Part shown: positions 15,281-24,458 of the stretch, in pieces
Layout of the letters: each line of letters begins with the position of its first letter
How positions within the stretch are numbered: the first letter of the stretch is position 1
Assembly (NCBI RefSeq): GCF_030409905.1
Contig: NZ_JAUFQT010000001.1
Location: 1,634,001-1,698,000 of the forward strand
Source of the DNA: Echinicola jeungdonensis
GTDB taxonomy: Bacteria > Bacteroidota > Bacteroidia > Cytophagales > Cyclobacteriaceae
DNA: 64,000 bases
Direction of reading: 5' to 3'
Made by a program: the position numbers and the translations under genes
The notes under the pieces: generated by a model
Database searches by the model: none
Seen by the model: only the letters and a program-made list of their open reading frames with translations
What the model was told of the DNA's origin: nothing

Positions 15281-15892
15281 TTAAAATTGTTTATCGCTAA
15301 GCCTGCTTAAGAACTCAGGATAACCCATGTTATCCATTTCTTCAAGTTGGCTTTCTCCTAAGATTTCCTGGACCAAACTGGTATCCAAATTCAAATCCTT
15401 TTCTCCAAACCATTCCAAACCGAAGGTAAACCAGGTTTTTCTAAAAACCTGGATCCGCGTATATTCCACCTGGCATCCAAATGGAGGAAATTGATCCATA
15501 GGAACCAATTGACAATGGCCATCTTGACCCTTTACCACTTTCATTCCCATTCTTGTTTTATGTACTGGGATCCAATTGTATTTTTTGTCCTGAATAATGG
15601 CTTTGGTTAATGGGTCATTGTTTACCGCATTAAAGCTCCACTTGACCCAGTCCTCAAAATATCCCAATGCTTTGGAAGTAAGCTTTCCTTTTTCCCTTTC
15701 CCCTAGGCGATGCTTGATTTCAATATTTCCTTCCCTCAATTTTACATTAATATCATGCTTATCAGGTAAAGGCAGGTAAAAATCAGTTCTGGAGGAAACT
15801 CCCTCCAAGGTGAGCCCCTGGGAAGAAAACCATTGGACGATTTCAGGATGTTTTTCTTTACTAAACCACCTTATTTCTTTGCTCCTAAACAT
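15281..15892 (-). CDS. conserved hypothetical protein, possibly CYTH-like fold
   Basis: A 203-residue soluble protein that I cannot place with certainty. RTDFYLPLPDKHDINVKLREGNIEIKHRLG (about residues 36-65) reads as alternating charged beta-strands like those of CYTH/triphosphate-tunnel proteins, and later strands (KYNWIPVHKTRMGMKVV, CQVEYTRIQVF, WFTFGLEWFGE) would continue a barrel. The canonical ExExK opening is not evident, so catalysis should not be assumed. It stands alone on the minus strand. Confidence 0.6.
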   Translation of the reverse strand: MFRSKEIRWFSKEKHPEIVQWFSSQGLTLEGVSSRTDFYLPLPDKHDINVKLREGNIEIKHRLGEREKGKLTSKALGYFEDWVKWSFNAVNNDPLTKAIIQDKKYNWIPVHKTRMGMKVVKGQDGHCQLVPMDQFPPFGCQVEYTRIQVFRKTWFTFGLEWFGEKDLNLDTSLVQEILGESQLEEMDNMGYPEFLSRLSDKQF

Positions 15893-16116
15893 AATCCAAT
15901 TAGCTTATATTTTCAATCAACTAATTTACAATTTACCGGTATAAATCCGTATTAAAATCTTCTTTTTACCTCTATTGACTTTGTTTTTTTGCATTTTTGG
16001 GCTTCCTCATAAGGTTGGAGAATAATAAAAGTACCTGATAAAAGTCAATTTGATTGGAAGGAATTGGAAATATCATTTTGCAAGTTAAAATCAAAGGATA
16101 TAGATAGGAAGGTCTG

Positions 16117-16461
16117 TTATAAGCTGCTGATTTCCCTAACCTCTATGGAAGTTCCTTTTCCTTCCAATACGGGGCAGCCTTTGGTAAGCTTAATGGCCTC
16201 ATCATAGGACACTGCATGCACCAATATATAGCCCAACAAACAAACGTCTCCTTGCATATAAGGACCGGCATTAATTCCTCCCTGACCTTCCACAACCATT
16301 CCATCCAGGGTTAAATGGTTACCGCCCTCAGCTAATTTACCTTCCTTAGCCAAAGCACTGGTCCAATTCATCCATCGTATATTTCTGGTTTTAATTTCCT
16401 TATCCGTAACGGAAGTAACTGCTTCTTTTTTGGCCCGAATAAAAAAAACGTAAGTATTCAT
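16117..16461 (-). CDS. YciI-like (DGPF) family protein
   Basis: A 114-residue small soluble protein with the YciI/DGPF pattern: MNTYVFFIRAKK at the start, then WMNWTSALAKEGKLAEGGNHL, and SYDEAIKLTKGCPVLEGKGTSIEVREI at the C-terminus. These dimeric ferredoxin-like proteins often accompany ECF sigma factors; none is seen here. Function is unknown. The membrane-protein gene at 16485-16919 ends 23 bases upstream on the same strand, so they likely form an operon. Confidence 0.8.
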   Translation of the reverse strand: MNTYVFFIRAKKEAVTSVTDKEIKTRNIRWMNWTSALAKEGKLAEGGNHLTLDGMVVEGQGGINAGPYMQGDVCLLGYILVHAVSYDEAIKLTKGCPVLEGKGTSIEVREISSL

Positions 16462-16484
16462 GTTTACCTTTTAAATACAAAAAA

Positions 16485-16919
16485 TCAGTTCAACCAATTT
16501 TTTTTTAAGCTATAATTGGCCATCCAAACCATAAATATGGCCACAAGAATAATCAAAACCGGCATTACCACTGCAAGTGGTCCATACAAGTTAGGAGTTT
16601 TTGCGACAAAAAGACTATATGACATTTGAATTAAAACTGCTATCAAGGATACCCATAAAACAGGTTTAGACCATTTTTGCTTTAGCAACAATCCTATACA
16701 CCCGAATACTCCACCAAAAACAGCAAAACCAAAGGCCAGAGTGGCCCAGGTAGGAAATGATTTATATATGCCTCTTTCCAGTTCAGTCATGCCAATCAAA
16801 GTGTCATCTGTGATATTTACATGCTGGATGAATGAACCCAGTCCCAATATATTCCAAATCAGCAAGAAAGTACTTACTGTCCAAAACCAAACAGGGATTT
16901 TCACATTTCTTGATTTCAT
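16485..16919 (-). CDS. four-helix integral membrane protein, hypothetical
   Basis: A 144-residue protein with four predicted membrane helices (about residues 10-32, 55-78, 85-105, 113-136). No recognised domain; the sequence between helices 1 and 2 (QHVNITDDTLIGMTELERGIYKSFPTW) is the only sizable loop. Small four-helix membrane proteins of this layout often precede YciI-like genes in Bacteroidota. The 317-base divergent gap to 17237 holds no gene or clear operator. Confidence 0.7.
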   Translation of the reverse strand: MKSRNVKIPVWFWTVSTFLLIWNILGLGSFIQHVNITDDTLIGMTELERGIYKSFPTWATLAFGFAVFGGVFGCIGLLLKQKWSKPVLWVSLIAVLIQMSYSLFVAKTPNLYGPLAVVMPVLIILVAIFMVWMANYSLKKNWLN

Positions 16920-17236
16920 GGCTTCTTTATTTAACGGGCATTAGATGTATTAATTTAAGGAAATTTACCTAATCTTCAGCTTACAAAATGATACAAACTC
17001 CCCCTTTATTTATCTCATTTACAATATATTACTGTTAATCTACTATTTCATTCATTAGACCTTAGTTTAAAGAGGAAATTTTTTTGGATTGGTATCGGCC
17101 AAAAAAGTCAAAGCTATCCTTATATTTATTACATTAAATTGAAAGTAAGTAATTAAAACCATAAAAGGGTGTTTTTACCCATTTATTTGGTATTAAAGTA
17201 AAATCCTTTTTAAAATAACGGAAAGAAAAATTTATT

Positions 17237-17674
17237 ATGGAAAATAAGAAAGGAGCACCCCGTTTTCCCATGCCAATGAGAGGTCTCTTATTATTGGTAG
17301 GAATGTACACATTTGCCTGGGGTGCATTTTTCAAATGGTTTGGTGAACCACTATTGTCCTGGCTGGCAATACAAATTGAAACCCCCATTGCTACCAACAC
17401 CAATGTTTTTGGATCTTTTGGCATGCTTATCGGTTTTTTGGTTTTCCTTAGTGCTTTTTACCCGATCAGCTGGCTGTATTTTATTTTGGCAGGAATAATT
17501 GGCAAATTAATATCCGGAGTTTGGTTTATTTTGGCTTATGGGGAACTGTTAGGGTTTAACAAAAGAACGCTTTTCCACCTTGGATTTAATGAATTCGCTG
17601 GAATGATCATATTATCAATAATTTTGATCCGGGCCCTGAAAGTCAAAAAATATTTAAAGACTCTTCCTGATTAG
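17237..17674 (+). CDS. four-helix integral membrane protein, hypothetical
   Basis: A 145-residue protein with four predicted membrane helices (about 14-34, 53-75, 78-102, 116-137) and a Lys-rich cytoplasmic tail. The N-terminus MENKKGAPRFPMPMRG is soluble and basic. No family recognised. It ends 8 bases before the convergent small gene at 17683. Codon use and composition match the surroundings. Confidence 0.65.
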   Translation: MENKKGAPRFPMPMRGLLLLVGMYTFAWGAFFKWFGEPLLSWLAIQIETPIATNTNVFGSFGMLIGFLVFLSAFYPISWLYFILAGIIGKLISGVWFILAYGELLGFNKRTLFHLGFNEFAGMIILSIILIRALKVKKYLKTLPD

Positions 17675-17682
17675 CAGGTCCA

Positions 17683-17997
17683 TCAATCCAACAATAATAT
17701 TAATAGAATGGTGATGATAATAATAGCACCAAGAGATAGGTAAACTCCTTTTTTTAAAGCCTTTGTTTCATTTTTTATATCTCTAAGTTCCTTTCTTAGC
17801 TCTTTCCTTTCAGCTTTATCCAGTTCTGAAAAATCCATCGCTTTGATTTCATTAATACGAAGGTTTATTTCTTCCAACCTTGCTTTTTCTTTCTCGGACA
17901 GTTCAATTTTTTCTTTCTTGTCCGTTTCTCCTTTGATTTCGGGTACAAAAGCGGTAAAACAAAACATTACCGCTAAGAAATAAGTAATTCTTTTCAT
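17683..17997 (-). CDS. small coiled-coil membrane protein, paralogue of next gene
   Basis: A 104-residue protein with a signal-like N-terminus (MKRITYFLAVMFCFTAFVP), a highly charged helical middle (EKARLEEINLRINEIKAMDFSELDKAERKELRKELRDIKNE) and one hydrophobic C-terminal helix (VYLSLGAIIIITILLILLLD). The layout suggests a periplasmic coiled coil anchored by its C-terminus. It is clearly paralogous to 18186-18506, sharing YFLAVMF.FTAF.P, the IKxMDFS motif and GVYLS.GAIIII. Function unknown; it is the second of a tandem pair separated by a terminator, so it may have its own promoter. Confidence 0.75.
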   Translation of the reverse strand: MKRITYFLAVMFCFTAFVPEIKGETDKKEKIELSEKEKARLEEINLRINEIKAMDFSELDKAERKELRKELRDIKNETKALKKGVYLSLGAIIIITILLILLLD

Positions 17998-18128
17998 ATC
18001 AGTTTGTATTTATTACAAATGGTATTAAAATATACTATAAAAAAAATTTTTTTAAAACATTATTTTACTTTTTATGATTTTATAAATATTTATTAATTAG
18101 GATGGAATAATTTCAATTCCATTTCAAT

Positions 18129-18158
18129 AAAAAAGCCCGGTAAATCACTTTACCGGGC
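18129..18158 (-). terminator. strong intrinsic terminator between the paralogous pair
   Basis: GCCCGGTAAA (18135-18144) and TTTACCGGGC (18149-18158) form a perfect 10-bp stem with a TCAC loop. On the minus strand the stem is followed by a T-run. It lies 28 bases after the stop of the 18186-18506 gene and insulates the downstream paralogue. Confidence 0.9.
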
Positions 18159-18185
18159 CTTAATAAAAGGATTTGATCCTTTTTC

Positions 18186-18506
18186 TTAGGTCAATAAGAT
18201 CAAGATCAATAATATTATGATAATGGCACCTACAGAAAGGTAAACTCCCTGCCCCATTGCTTTGGTTTCTTTATTGATGCCGCGGAGTTCTTTTTTCACA
18301 TCTTTAATTTCCGCTTTGCTCATTGAAGAAAAGTCCATAGATTTGATTTCATCAACCCTGGATTTGATTTCTTCCAAGCGTTCCTCCTGTTCAGGAGTCA
18401 ATTCTTTATCTTCTTTGTTTGACTTTTCCGGTGCCGACGCCATTGCAGCTGGAGCAAAAGCAGTAAATAGAAACATCACCGCCAAAAAGTATGAGAATTT
18501 TTTCAT
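18186..18506 (-). CDS. small coiled-coil membrane protein, paralogue of previous gene
   Basis: A 106-residue protein with a signal peptide (MKKFSYFLAVMFLFTAFAPAAMA), a charged coiled coil (PEQEERLEEIKSRVDEIKSMDFSSMSKAEIKDVKKELRGINKE) and a C-terminal hydrophobic helix (VYLSVGAIIIILLILILLT). It is about half identical to the 17683-17997 product, indicating tandem duplication. The mature protein would be held in the inner membrane by its C-terminus. No function assigned. Confidence 0.75.
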   Translation of the reverse strand: MKKFSYFLAVMFLFTAFAPAAMASAPEKSNKEDKELTPEQEERLEEIKSRVDEIKSMDFSSMSKAEIKDVKKELRGINKETKAMGQGVYLSVGAIIIILLILILLT

Positions 18507-18613
18507 AGAGACATTAGTTTAGTTACAAACAGTTTTTAATACCAAGGGATTAATTTACAAAAATTAACCCCATTCCAAAATTCTTAAAAGCAATCCTGGC
18601 CCTTAAGGTTCGA

Positions 18614-18633
18614 TTTCAATTTAGAAATTGAAA
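18614..18633. repeat. 20-bp palindrome in divergent gap
   Basis: TTTCAATTT (18614-18622) and AAATTGAAA (18625-18633) are separated by 2 bases, in the 377-base divergent gap between the small membrane-protein gene and polA. It is a possible operator. Nothing else distinct is visible in this gap. Confidence 0.3.
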
Positions 18634-18883
18634 CTAAGTTAATTTTTTTATTCAAATCAGGTTTTCCTTCCAAAAATTTTAATATCAAAACCCCAAATGG
18701 AAATTGGAATTATTCCCAACTTCCTCAATGCATATTATTGTTGGTGCCCAAAGAATATCCGGAGGTCCTTTGCTTTCCGTTATTATTCGTAATTTAGCCT
18801 CCCCCCGCCGGGATCTTGATAATCCAAATAGGGGAGTAATAAATTCCATTAAGCTAAAACGTACATTTTAAGCCAATTAATTC

Positions 18884-21694
18884 ATGCCCAGTTCCGATAA
18901 GAAAAAACTTTTTCTATTAGATGCCATGGCCTTGATATACCGGGCCCATTTTGCCTTCAGCAAAAATCCACGGATCAACTCTAAAGGATTAAATACCGGA
19001 ATCATGTTAGGTTTTACCAATACATTATTGGAGGTCCTGGAAAAACAAAAACCAAGTCATATTGCCGTGGCCTTTGATACGGCTGCCCCCACCTTCCGGC
19101 ATGAACAATTTGAAGCTTATAAGGCCAACCGTCAGGAACAGCCGGAGGATATTGAAGTGGGCATTCCCTGGATCAAGCAGATTGTGTCGGCTTTTAAAAT
19201 CCCAGTTTTGGAATTGGACGGTTATGAGGCTGATGACATCATAGGAACCTTGGCCAAAAAAGCCGAACACCGGGATTTTGAAATCTATATGATGACCCCT
19301 GATAAGGATTATGGCCAATTGGTGGATAAACATATATTTTTATACAAGCCTGCCTTTATGGGTAACAGTGTGGATATTATGGGCCCAAAGGAGGTTTGTG
19401 AAAAATGGGGAATTGAAAACCCTGATCAGGTCAGGGATATTCTGGGTTTGATGGGGGATTCGGTGGACAATATTCCCGGTATTCCCGGTATTGGTGAAAA
19501 AACGGCCAAAAAACTATTGGGAGAATATGGCACCATAGAGGAGCTGCTAAAAAATACTGACAAACTGAAAGGAAAACAAAAGGAAAATGTGGAAAACTTT
19601 GGGCAGCAGGGATTGCTGTCCAAGGAACTGGCCACGATAAAGCAGGATGTTCCCATTGATTTTGATCCCAAAGATTTGGTATATGATGGACCTGATGAGG
19701 AAAAGTTAAAGACGCTCTTTGGCGAGTTGGAATTCCGCACCCTGACTAAGCGGGTTTTTGGTGAAAGCCTTAAAAAGCCCAAAGTCAAAGTGGACGAGCA
19801 ATTGGGACTATTTACGGGTGCTGAAGAGGAAGAGGAGGATGATAGTCCAGAAACTTCACCCATTTCGGCCCCCTCAGAATTAGATTCAATTTATTCCCTG
19901 GCCCATGATTACCACAAAATGGATAATCTGGAGGTTATTGAAGAATTGGTGGAATTCCTGGGAAGACAGGATGAATTCTGTTTTGACACCGAAACTACCG
20001 ACCTTGATCCCAATAAAGCCGAGCTGGTGGGACTTTCATTTTCCTATGTTCCTGGAGAAGCTTTTTACATCCCCACACCTAAAGACCAGGAAGAGACCAA
20101 AAAACTGTTGGAACCATTAAGGAAGGTCTTTGAAAATGAAAAGATTATTAAAATCGGCCAAAACGTAAAATACGATGTTCTGGTACTTAAAAATTATGGT
20201 ATCGATGTCAAAGGAAAATTATATGACACCATGCTGGCCCATTATCTTATAGAACCGGAGGGCAAACACAATATGGACTGGCTTGCGGAACATTACTTGA
20301 ATTATAAACCGGTCTCCATTGAATCTTTGATAGGCAAAAAAGGAAAATCCCAGGGAAATATGCGGGATGTAGAGGTGGATAAAGTGGTGGAATATGCCTC
20401 AGAGGATGCTGATATTACTTTACAGTTGAAAAATAAGTTGAATCCAGATCTCAAAAAAAGCGGGCTGGAGAAATTATTTTATGAGGTGGAAACCCCATTG
20501 ATCCCCGTTTTGGCTGTCATGGAATTTGAAGGGGTGAAAATTGATAAGGATAGCCTGGCAGAGCTGTCCAAGGCCCTTGAAAAAGAAAGTAAGGAAATAG
20601 AAAAAAAGGTCTATGAGATAGCAGGGGTGGAATTTAACCTTTCATCTCCAAAACAGTTAGGCGAGGTGCTTTTCAAAAAATTGGAATTGGATCCTAAAGC
20701 AAAGAAAACCAAAACTGGTCAATATGCAACTGGGGAAGAGGTGCTTTCCAAATTGGCAAACAAGCATGAAATTGCTCAGGCCATATTGGATTACCGGGAA
20801 CTGGTCAAATTGAAATCTACTTATGTAGATGCCTTGCCTGCCTTGATCAACCCTAAAACTGGAAGAATCCACACATCTTACAATCAAACCGTAGCAGCTA
20901 CAGGCAGACTATCCTCTACCAACCCTAACCTCCAAAACATTCCGATCCGTACCGAAAGGGGCAGGGAGATCCGGAAAGCTTTTGTTCCAAGGGATAAAGA
21001 CCATGTCATCCTGGCTGCAGATTATTCCCAAATCGAATTGCGGATCATGGCAGCTTTTGCCAAAGATCAATCCATGACGGATGCTTTCAAAAGCGGCAGG
21101 GATATCCACGCTACCACTGCAGCAAAAATCTTCCAGGTGCCCTTGGAGGAAGTAACTGCAGAAATGCGTAGAAAAGCAAAAACAGCCAATTTTGGGATTA
21201 TCTACGGCATTTCCCCCTTTGGACTGTCCCAGCGGCTAAACATTTCAAGAACAGAAGCAAAAGAAATCATTGATGCGTATTTCAAAGAATTTCCAGCAGT
21301 AAAAGAATATATGGATGCCTGCATCAAAAAAGCCCAAAAGGTGGAATATGTAGAAACCATCTTGGGTAGGAGACGCTATTTAAGAGATATCAACAGCAGA
21401 AATGCCACAATGAGAGGTTTCTCGGAAAGAAATGCCATCAATGCACCCATCCAGGGCAGTGCCGCTGATATGATTAAAGTCGCCATGATCAATGTCCATC
21501 AATGGATGAAAAATGAAAATCTAAAATCAAAGATGATCCTCCAGGTCCATGATGAATTGGTATTTGATGCCCATAAAGATGAAGTGGACAAACTGAAAAA
21601 AGAAATCCCCAAAATCATGGCAGAAGCTTTGCCCATAGAAGTGCCCATGGAAGTGGAAGTTGGGACTGGTAAGGATTGGCTGGAAGCCCATTAA
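18884..21694 (+). CDS. polA: DNA polymerase I
   Basis: A 936-residue replication and repair polymerase with all three domains. The 5'-3' nuclease is at about 1-300 (LLDAMALIYRAHFAF, YEADDIIGTLA, GDSVDNIPGIPGIGEKTA). The 3'-5' exonuclease is at about 340-540 and appears active (FDTETTDLDP near 365, then a second acidic motif around KIGQNVKYDVLVL and YASEDADITLQL). The polymerase palm and fingers follow (AADYSQIELRIMA near 710, RRKAKTANFGIIYG, VHDELVFD near 890). Family A. The ATG at 18884 opens directly with the nuclease sequence. radA follows after 73 bases on the same strand. Confidence 0.98.
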   Translation: MPSSDKKKLFLLDAMALIYRAHFAFSKNPRINSKGLNTGIMLGFTNTLLEVLEKQKPSHIAVAFDTAAPTFRHEQFEAYKANRQEQPEDIEVGIPWIKQIVSAFKIPVLELDGYEADDIIGTLAKKAEHRDFEIYMMTPDKDYGQLVDKHIFLYKPAFMGNSVDIMGPKEVCEKWGIENPDQVRDILGLMGDSVDNIPGIPGIGEKTAKKLLGEYGTIEELLKNTDKLKGKQKENVENFGQQGLLSKELATIKQDVPIDFDPKDLVYDGPDEEKLKTLFGELEFRTLTKRVFGESLKKPKVKVDEQLGLFTGAEEEEEDDSPETSPISAPSELDSIYSLAHDYHKMDNLEVIEELVEFLGRQDEFCFDTETTDLDPNKAELVGLSFSYVPGEAFYIPTPKDQEETKKLLEPLRKVFENEKIIKIGQNVKYDVLVLKNYGIDVKGKLYDTMLAHYLIEPEGKHNMDWLAEHYLNYKPVSIESLIGKKGKSQGNMRDVEVDKVVEYASEDADITLQLKNKLNPDLKKSGLEKLFYEVETPLIPVLAVMEFEGVKIDKDSLAELSKALEKESKEIEKKVYEIAGVEFNLSSPKQLGEVLFKKLELDPKAKKTKTGQYATGEEVLSKLANKHEIAQAILDYRELVKLKSTYVDALPALINPKTGRIHTSYNQTVAATGRLSSTNPNLQNIPIRTERGREIRKAFVPRDKDHVILAADYSQIELRIMAAFAKDQSMTDAFKSGRDIHATTAAKIFQVPLEEVTAEMRRKAKTANFGIIYGISPFGLSQRLNISRTEAKEIIDAYFKEFPAVKEYMDACIKKAQKVEYVETILGRRRYLRDINSRNATMRGFSERNAINAPIQGSAADMIKVAMINVHQWMKNENLKSKMILQVHDELVFDAHKDEVDKLKKEIPKIMAEALPIEVPMEVEVGTGKDWLEAH

Positions 21695-21767
21695 CTTTCG
21701 AATTGAAATATTATAAATTACCACTATAAAAAATTGATTTGATCGGCCAAATCAGAAAAACACAAAC

Positions 21768-23144
21768 ATGGCAAAGGTAAAAACTGCTTTTTTCTGTCAA
21801 AACTGTGGACAACAAAGCCCAAAATGGGTGGGTAAATGCAATTCTTGTGGCGACTGGAATACCTATGTTGAAGAAGTTATCCACAAGGAAGAAAATGGCC
21901 TGGGAAGCTGGAAACAGGGATCCTCATTATCCAAAAAGAAAAATTCGCCAAGAAAACTCCAGGAAATCAACTATGAGGAACATCCGAGACTGGTCACTTT
22001 TGACCCGGAATTAGACCGGGTACTGGGCGGGGGAATAGTCCCGGGATCCTTAACCCTAATTGGTGGTGAGCCCGGTATCGGAAAATCCACCTTGATGCTT
22101 CAAATTGCTTTGGTTTTAAAGAATACCAAAGTCCTTTATGTTTCCGGTGAGGAAAGCGAAAGCCAGATCAAAATGCGGGCAGACCGGATGCAGTACCAAT
22201 CTGAAAACTGCTATGTCCTTTCTGCCACCAATACCCAAAATATTTTTCAGCAAATAGAGGCTTTGAAACCCCAGCTTCTGGTGATTGACTCCATTCAAAC
22301 CCTGCACAGCAAGCATGTGGAATCCGCTGCGGGAAGTGTTTCACAGGTGCGGGAATGCACAGCAGAGCTGATGAAATTTGCCAAAGAAACGGGAACTCCT
22401 GTTTTTTTGATTGGGCATATCACTAAAGATGGAGCAATCGCAGGGCCTAAAATCATGGAACACATGGTGGATACTGTATTGCAGTTTGAAGGTGACCGGC
22501 ATTTGTCCTACAGGATATTGCGGACTTCCAAAAACCGTTTTGGCGCGACCCATGAATTGGGCATATATGAAATGCGCAGTGAAGGGCTAAGGGGAGTGGC
22601 CAATCCGTCTGAAATCCTATTAAGCCAAAGAGAAGAAACCTTGAATGGAGTGGCCATAGGGGCCATGCTTGAGGGCAATCGCCCCATGTTGATTGAAATC
22701 CAATCTTTGATAAGTCCTGCTACATACGGCACTCCACAACGCAGCAGCACCGGACATGATGCCAAAAGACTGAACATGCTCCTGGCCGTATTGGAAAAAA
22801 GGGGAGGGATGCGACTAGGTCAACAGGATGTGTTCTTAAATGTGGCAGGTGGAATGCGGGTGGATGATCCTGGTTTGGATTTGGCCGTATGTGCCGCCTT
22901 GATATCCTCCTATGAAGACACTGCCTTATCTCCGGAAATTTGCTTTGCAGGAGAGGTTGGACTGGGCGGGGAAATCCGGGCAGTAAACCGGATTGAAAAC
23001 CGGATCGCCGAGGCAGAAAAACTAGGTTTCAAAAAAATAATGGTCTCCAAATATGCCGTTAAAGGCGTATCTTTTTCCCAATTGGATATCAAAGTTATTC
23101 CGGTCACTAAACTGGAAGAAATGTACCAACAATTGTTTGAATAG
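21768..23144 (+). CDS. radA: DNA repair protein RadA/Sms
   Basis: A 458-residue RecA-like branch-migration ATPase in recombinational repair. The N-terminal C4 zinc finger (CQNCGQQSPKWVGKCNSCGDW, residues 9-29) precedes a RecA core with Walker A GGEPGIGKST (about 98-107). The RadA-specific KNRFG motif is near 255, and a C-terminal Lon-like domain contains DPGLDLAVCAAL and GEVGLGGEIRAV. Full length. A perfect DnaA-box sequence TTATCCACA lies inside the coding region at 21877-21885. Probably cotranscribed with polA and yjbQ. Confidence 0.97.
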   Translation: MAKVKTAFFCQNCGQQSPKWVGKCNSCGDWNTYVEEVIHKEENGLGSWKQGSSLSKKKNSPRKLQEINYEEHPRLVTFDPELDRVLGGGIVPGSLTLIGGEPGIGKSTLMLQIALVLKNTKVLYVSGEESESQIKMRADRMQYQSENCYVLSATNTQNIFQQIEALKPQLLVIDSIQTLHSKHVESAAGSVSQVRECTAELMKFAKETGTPVFLIGHITKDGAIAGPKIMEHMVDTVLQFEGDRHLSYRILRTSKNRFGATHELGIYEMRSEGLRGVANPSEILLSQREETLNGVAIGAMLEGNRPMLIEIQSLISPATYGTPQRSSTGHDAKRLNMLLAVLEKRGGMRLGQQDVFLNVAGGMRVDDPGLDLAVCAALISSYEDTALSPEICFAGEVGLGGEIRAVNRIENRIAEAEKLGFKKIMVSKYAVKGVSFSQLDIKVIPVTKLEEMYQQLFE

Positions 23145-23175
23145 AATCAATAATAATATTTCAATAAGTATTGAT

Positions 23176-23598
23176 ATGGAATTTTTCCAGAAAGAAATCA
23201 GATTAAAAGCTTATTCAAGAGGTTTTCACCTTATTACAGATGAAATTGTGGATAATTTACCAGAAATCCGCCAGATACAGCAAGGCAGGTTACAGGTTTT
23301 TATCCAACATACCTCGGCAGGCTTGACCATCAATGAAAATGCGGATCCTACCGTCAGAAAGGACTTTGAAACTTTCATTAATGACATGGTTCCAGAGAAT
23401 TATCCACGGTTTATCCACACCTATGAGGGACCGGATGATATGCCTGCGCACTTAAAAAGCAGTTTTTTTGGTTGCAGCGTTGATATTCCCATTACTCGTG
23501 GAAAACTTAACCTGGGCACTTGGCAGGGAATATACCTGGGAGAATTTCGTGATCATGGAGGTCCCAGAAAACTGATATTGACTGCTATGGGTAGCTAA
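23176..23598 (+). CDS. YjbQ family protein (UPF0047)
   Basis: A 140-residue protein of the UPF0047/YjbQ family. Start chosen at ATG 23176 (MEFFQKEIRLKAYSRGFHLIT), 31 bases after radA; the longer open frame overlaps radA and is not conserved-looking. Family motifs are VFIQHTSAGLTINENADPTV, HLKSSFFGCSVDIPI and LGTWQGIYLGEFRDHGG. Family members have been reported with weak thiamine-phosphate synthase activity; the true role is uncertain. The 3' half of the gene contains TTATCCACG (23400-23408) and TTATCCACA (23411-23419). Confidence 0.93.
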   Translation: MEFFQKEIRLKAYSRGFHLITDEIVDNLPEIRQIQQGRLQVFIQHTSAGLTINENADPTVRKDFETFINDMVPENYPRFIHTYEGPDDMPAHLKSSFFGCSVDIPITRGKLNLGTWQGIYLGEFRDHGGPRKLILTAMGS

Positions 23599-23601
23599 AA
23601 A

Positions 23602-23639
23602 TAAATGTGGATAACTGTTTTAAAAGTTATCCACATTTA
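23602..23639. repeat. perfect hairpin built from two DnaA-box sequences
   Basis: TAAATGTGGATAACT (23602-23616) and its exact reverse complement (23625-23639) form a 15-bp stem with an 8-base loop. Each arm contains a perfect DnaA box: TGTGGATAA at 23606-23614 and TTATCCACA at 23627-23635. It sits between convergent genes, so it may simply terminate both, but the box content is notable. Confidence 0.6.
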
Positions 23640-23676
23640 ACATGTTAAATATGTGGAAAAGATGAAAAAATCTTGT

Positions 23677-24333
23677 TTATTCCACCAGATTAGCCACCAT
23701 TTTAAGGTTGATGTCATAATAATTTTCAATATATAACTGGCAGGGGGGAAGCTCCTCCTTGGTATGTGAGGAAAGTACACCTACTACTTTCATTCCGGCA
23801 TTTATTGCTGCAGAAACCCCGGAAAAAGAATCCTCGAACACCACACAATTATCTGGATGGGCTGATAAATTATCTGCAGATTTAAGATAAACTTCCGGTT
23901 CAGGTTTATGAGTGTTTACATCTTCACTGGCAAGAAAACTTTCCATCTTGGTATCCAAACCCAATCGCTTGATGATTAAATCCATATTGGCTCTAGGTGC
24001 GGATGTAGCTACTGCAGTTTTTATTCCATTTAATTTCAATCCATTTAAAAAATCCAAAAAACCTGGAATGGGATTTATCTGAGGCTCATAAATTTCCCTG
24101 AACAATCCTTCTTTTTCATCTTCCAATTTTCTGAATTCATCGCCTTTAACCTCTCTTTTGAGAAAGTGGTTAAAAATATAACTGTTGCTTTTACCATACA
24201 TATGTTGAGCAAATTCCTCCTCTGAGGGATGAAGGTTTCTTTTGGCAAAGAATTTTTGGAAGGCTTGCGAGTGAAATGGATTGGTATGACAGATCACTCC
24301 GTCCATGTCGAATAATACAGCAAGATTTTTCAT
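23677..24333 (-). CDS. HAD-family phosphatase (beta-phosphoglucomutase-like)
   Basis: A 218-residue haloacid-dehalogenase phosphohydrolase. Motif I FDMDGVICHTNPFHSQAF (residues 8-25) has the two catalytic Asp residues with a cap-1 domain following. Motif II is TAVATSAPRANM, motif III HKPEPEVYLKSA, motif IV VVFEDSFSGVSAAINAGMKVVGV. Substrate probably a small phosphosugar, as in the PGM/YcjU-like subfamily, but it cannot be read from the sequence. Convergent to yjbQ and divergent from the DUF2905 gene. Confidence 0.93.
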   Translation of the reverse strand: MKNLAVLFDMDGVICHTNPFHSQAFQKFFAKRNLHPSEEEFAQHMYGKSNSYIFNHFLKREVKGDEFRKLEDEKEGLFREIYEPQINPIPGFLDFLNGLKLNGIKTAVATSAPRANMDLIIKRLGLDTKMESFLASEDVNTHKPEPEVYLKSADNLSAHPDNCVVFEDSFSGVSAAINAGMKVVGVLSSHTKEELPPCQLYIENYYDINLKMVANLVE

Positions 24334-24458
24334 GCCACAAAACTACATTTTTTTTAACTTTTGAACATATAATCCATGGAATGGACCTCAAAAAGCTATT
24401 CAAGTGACTCACCAAATAGCTTCTGGGAAACATATAGAAGAAATATTAATTTTACAGC

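Noticed and set aside
19426..19863. 145-codon Ser-rich minus-strand frame within polA
   Set aside because: Antisense shadow of the acidic linker of DNA polymerase I.
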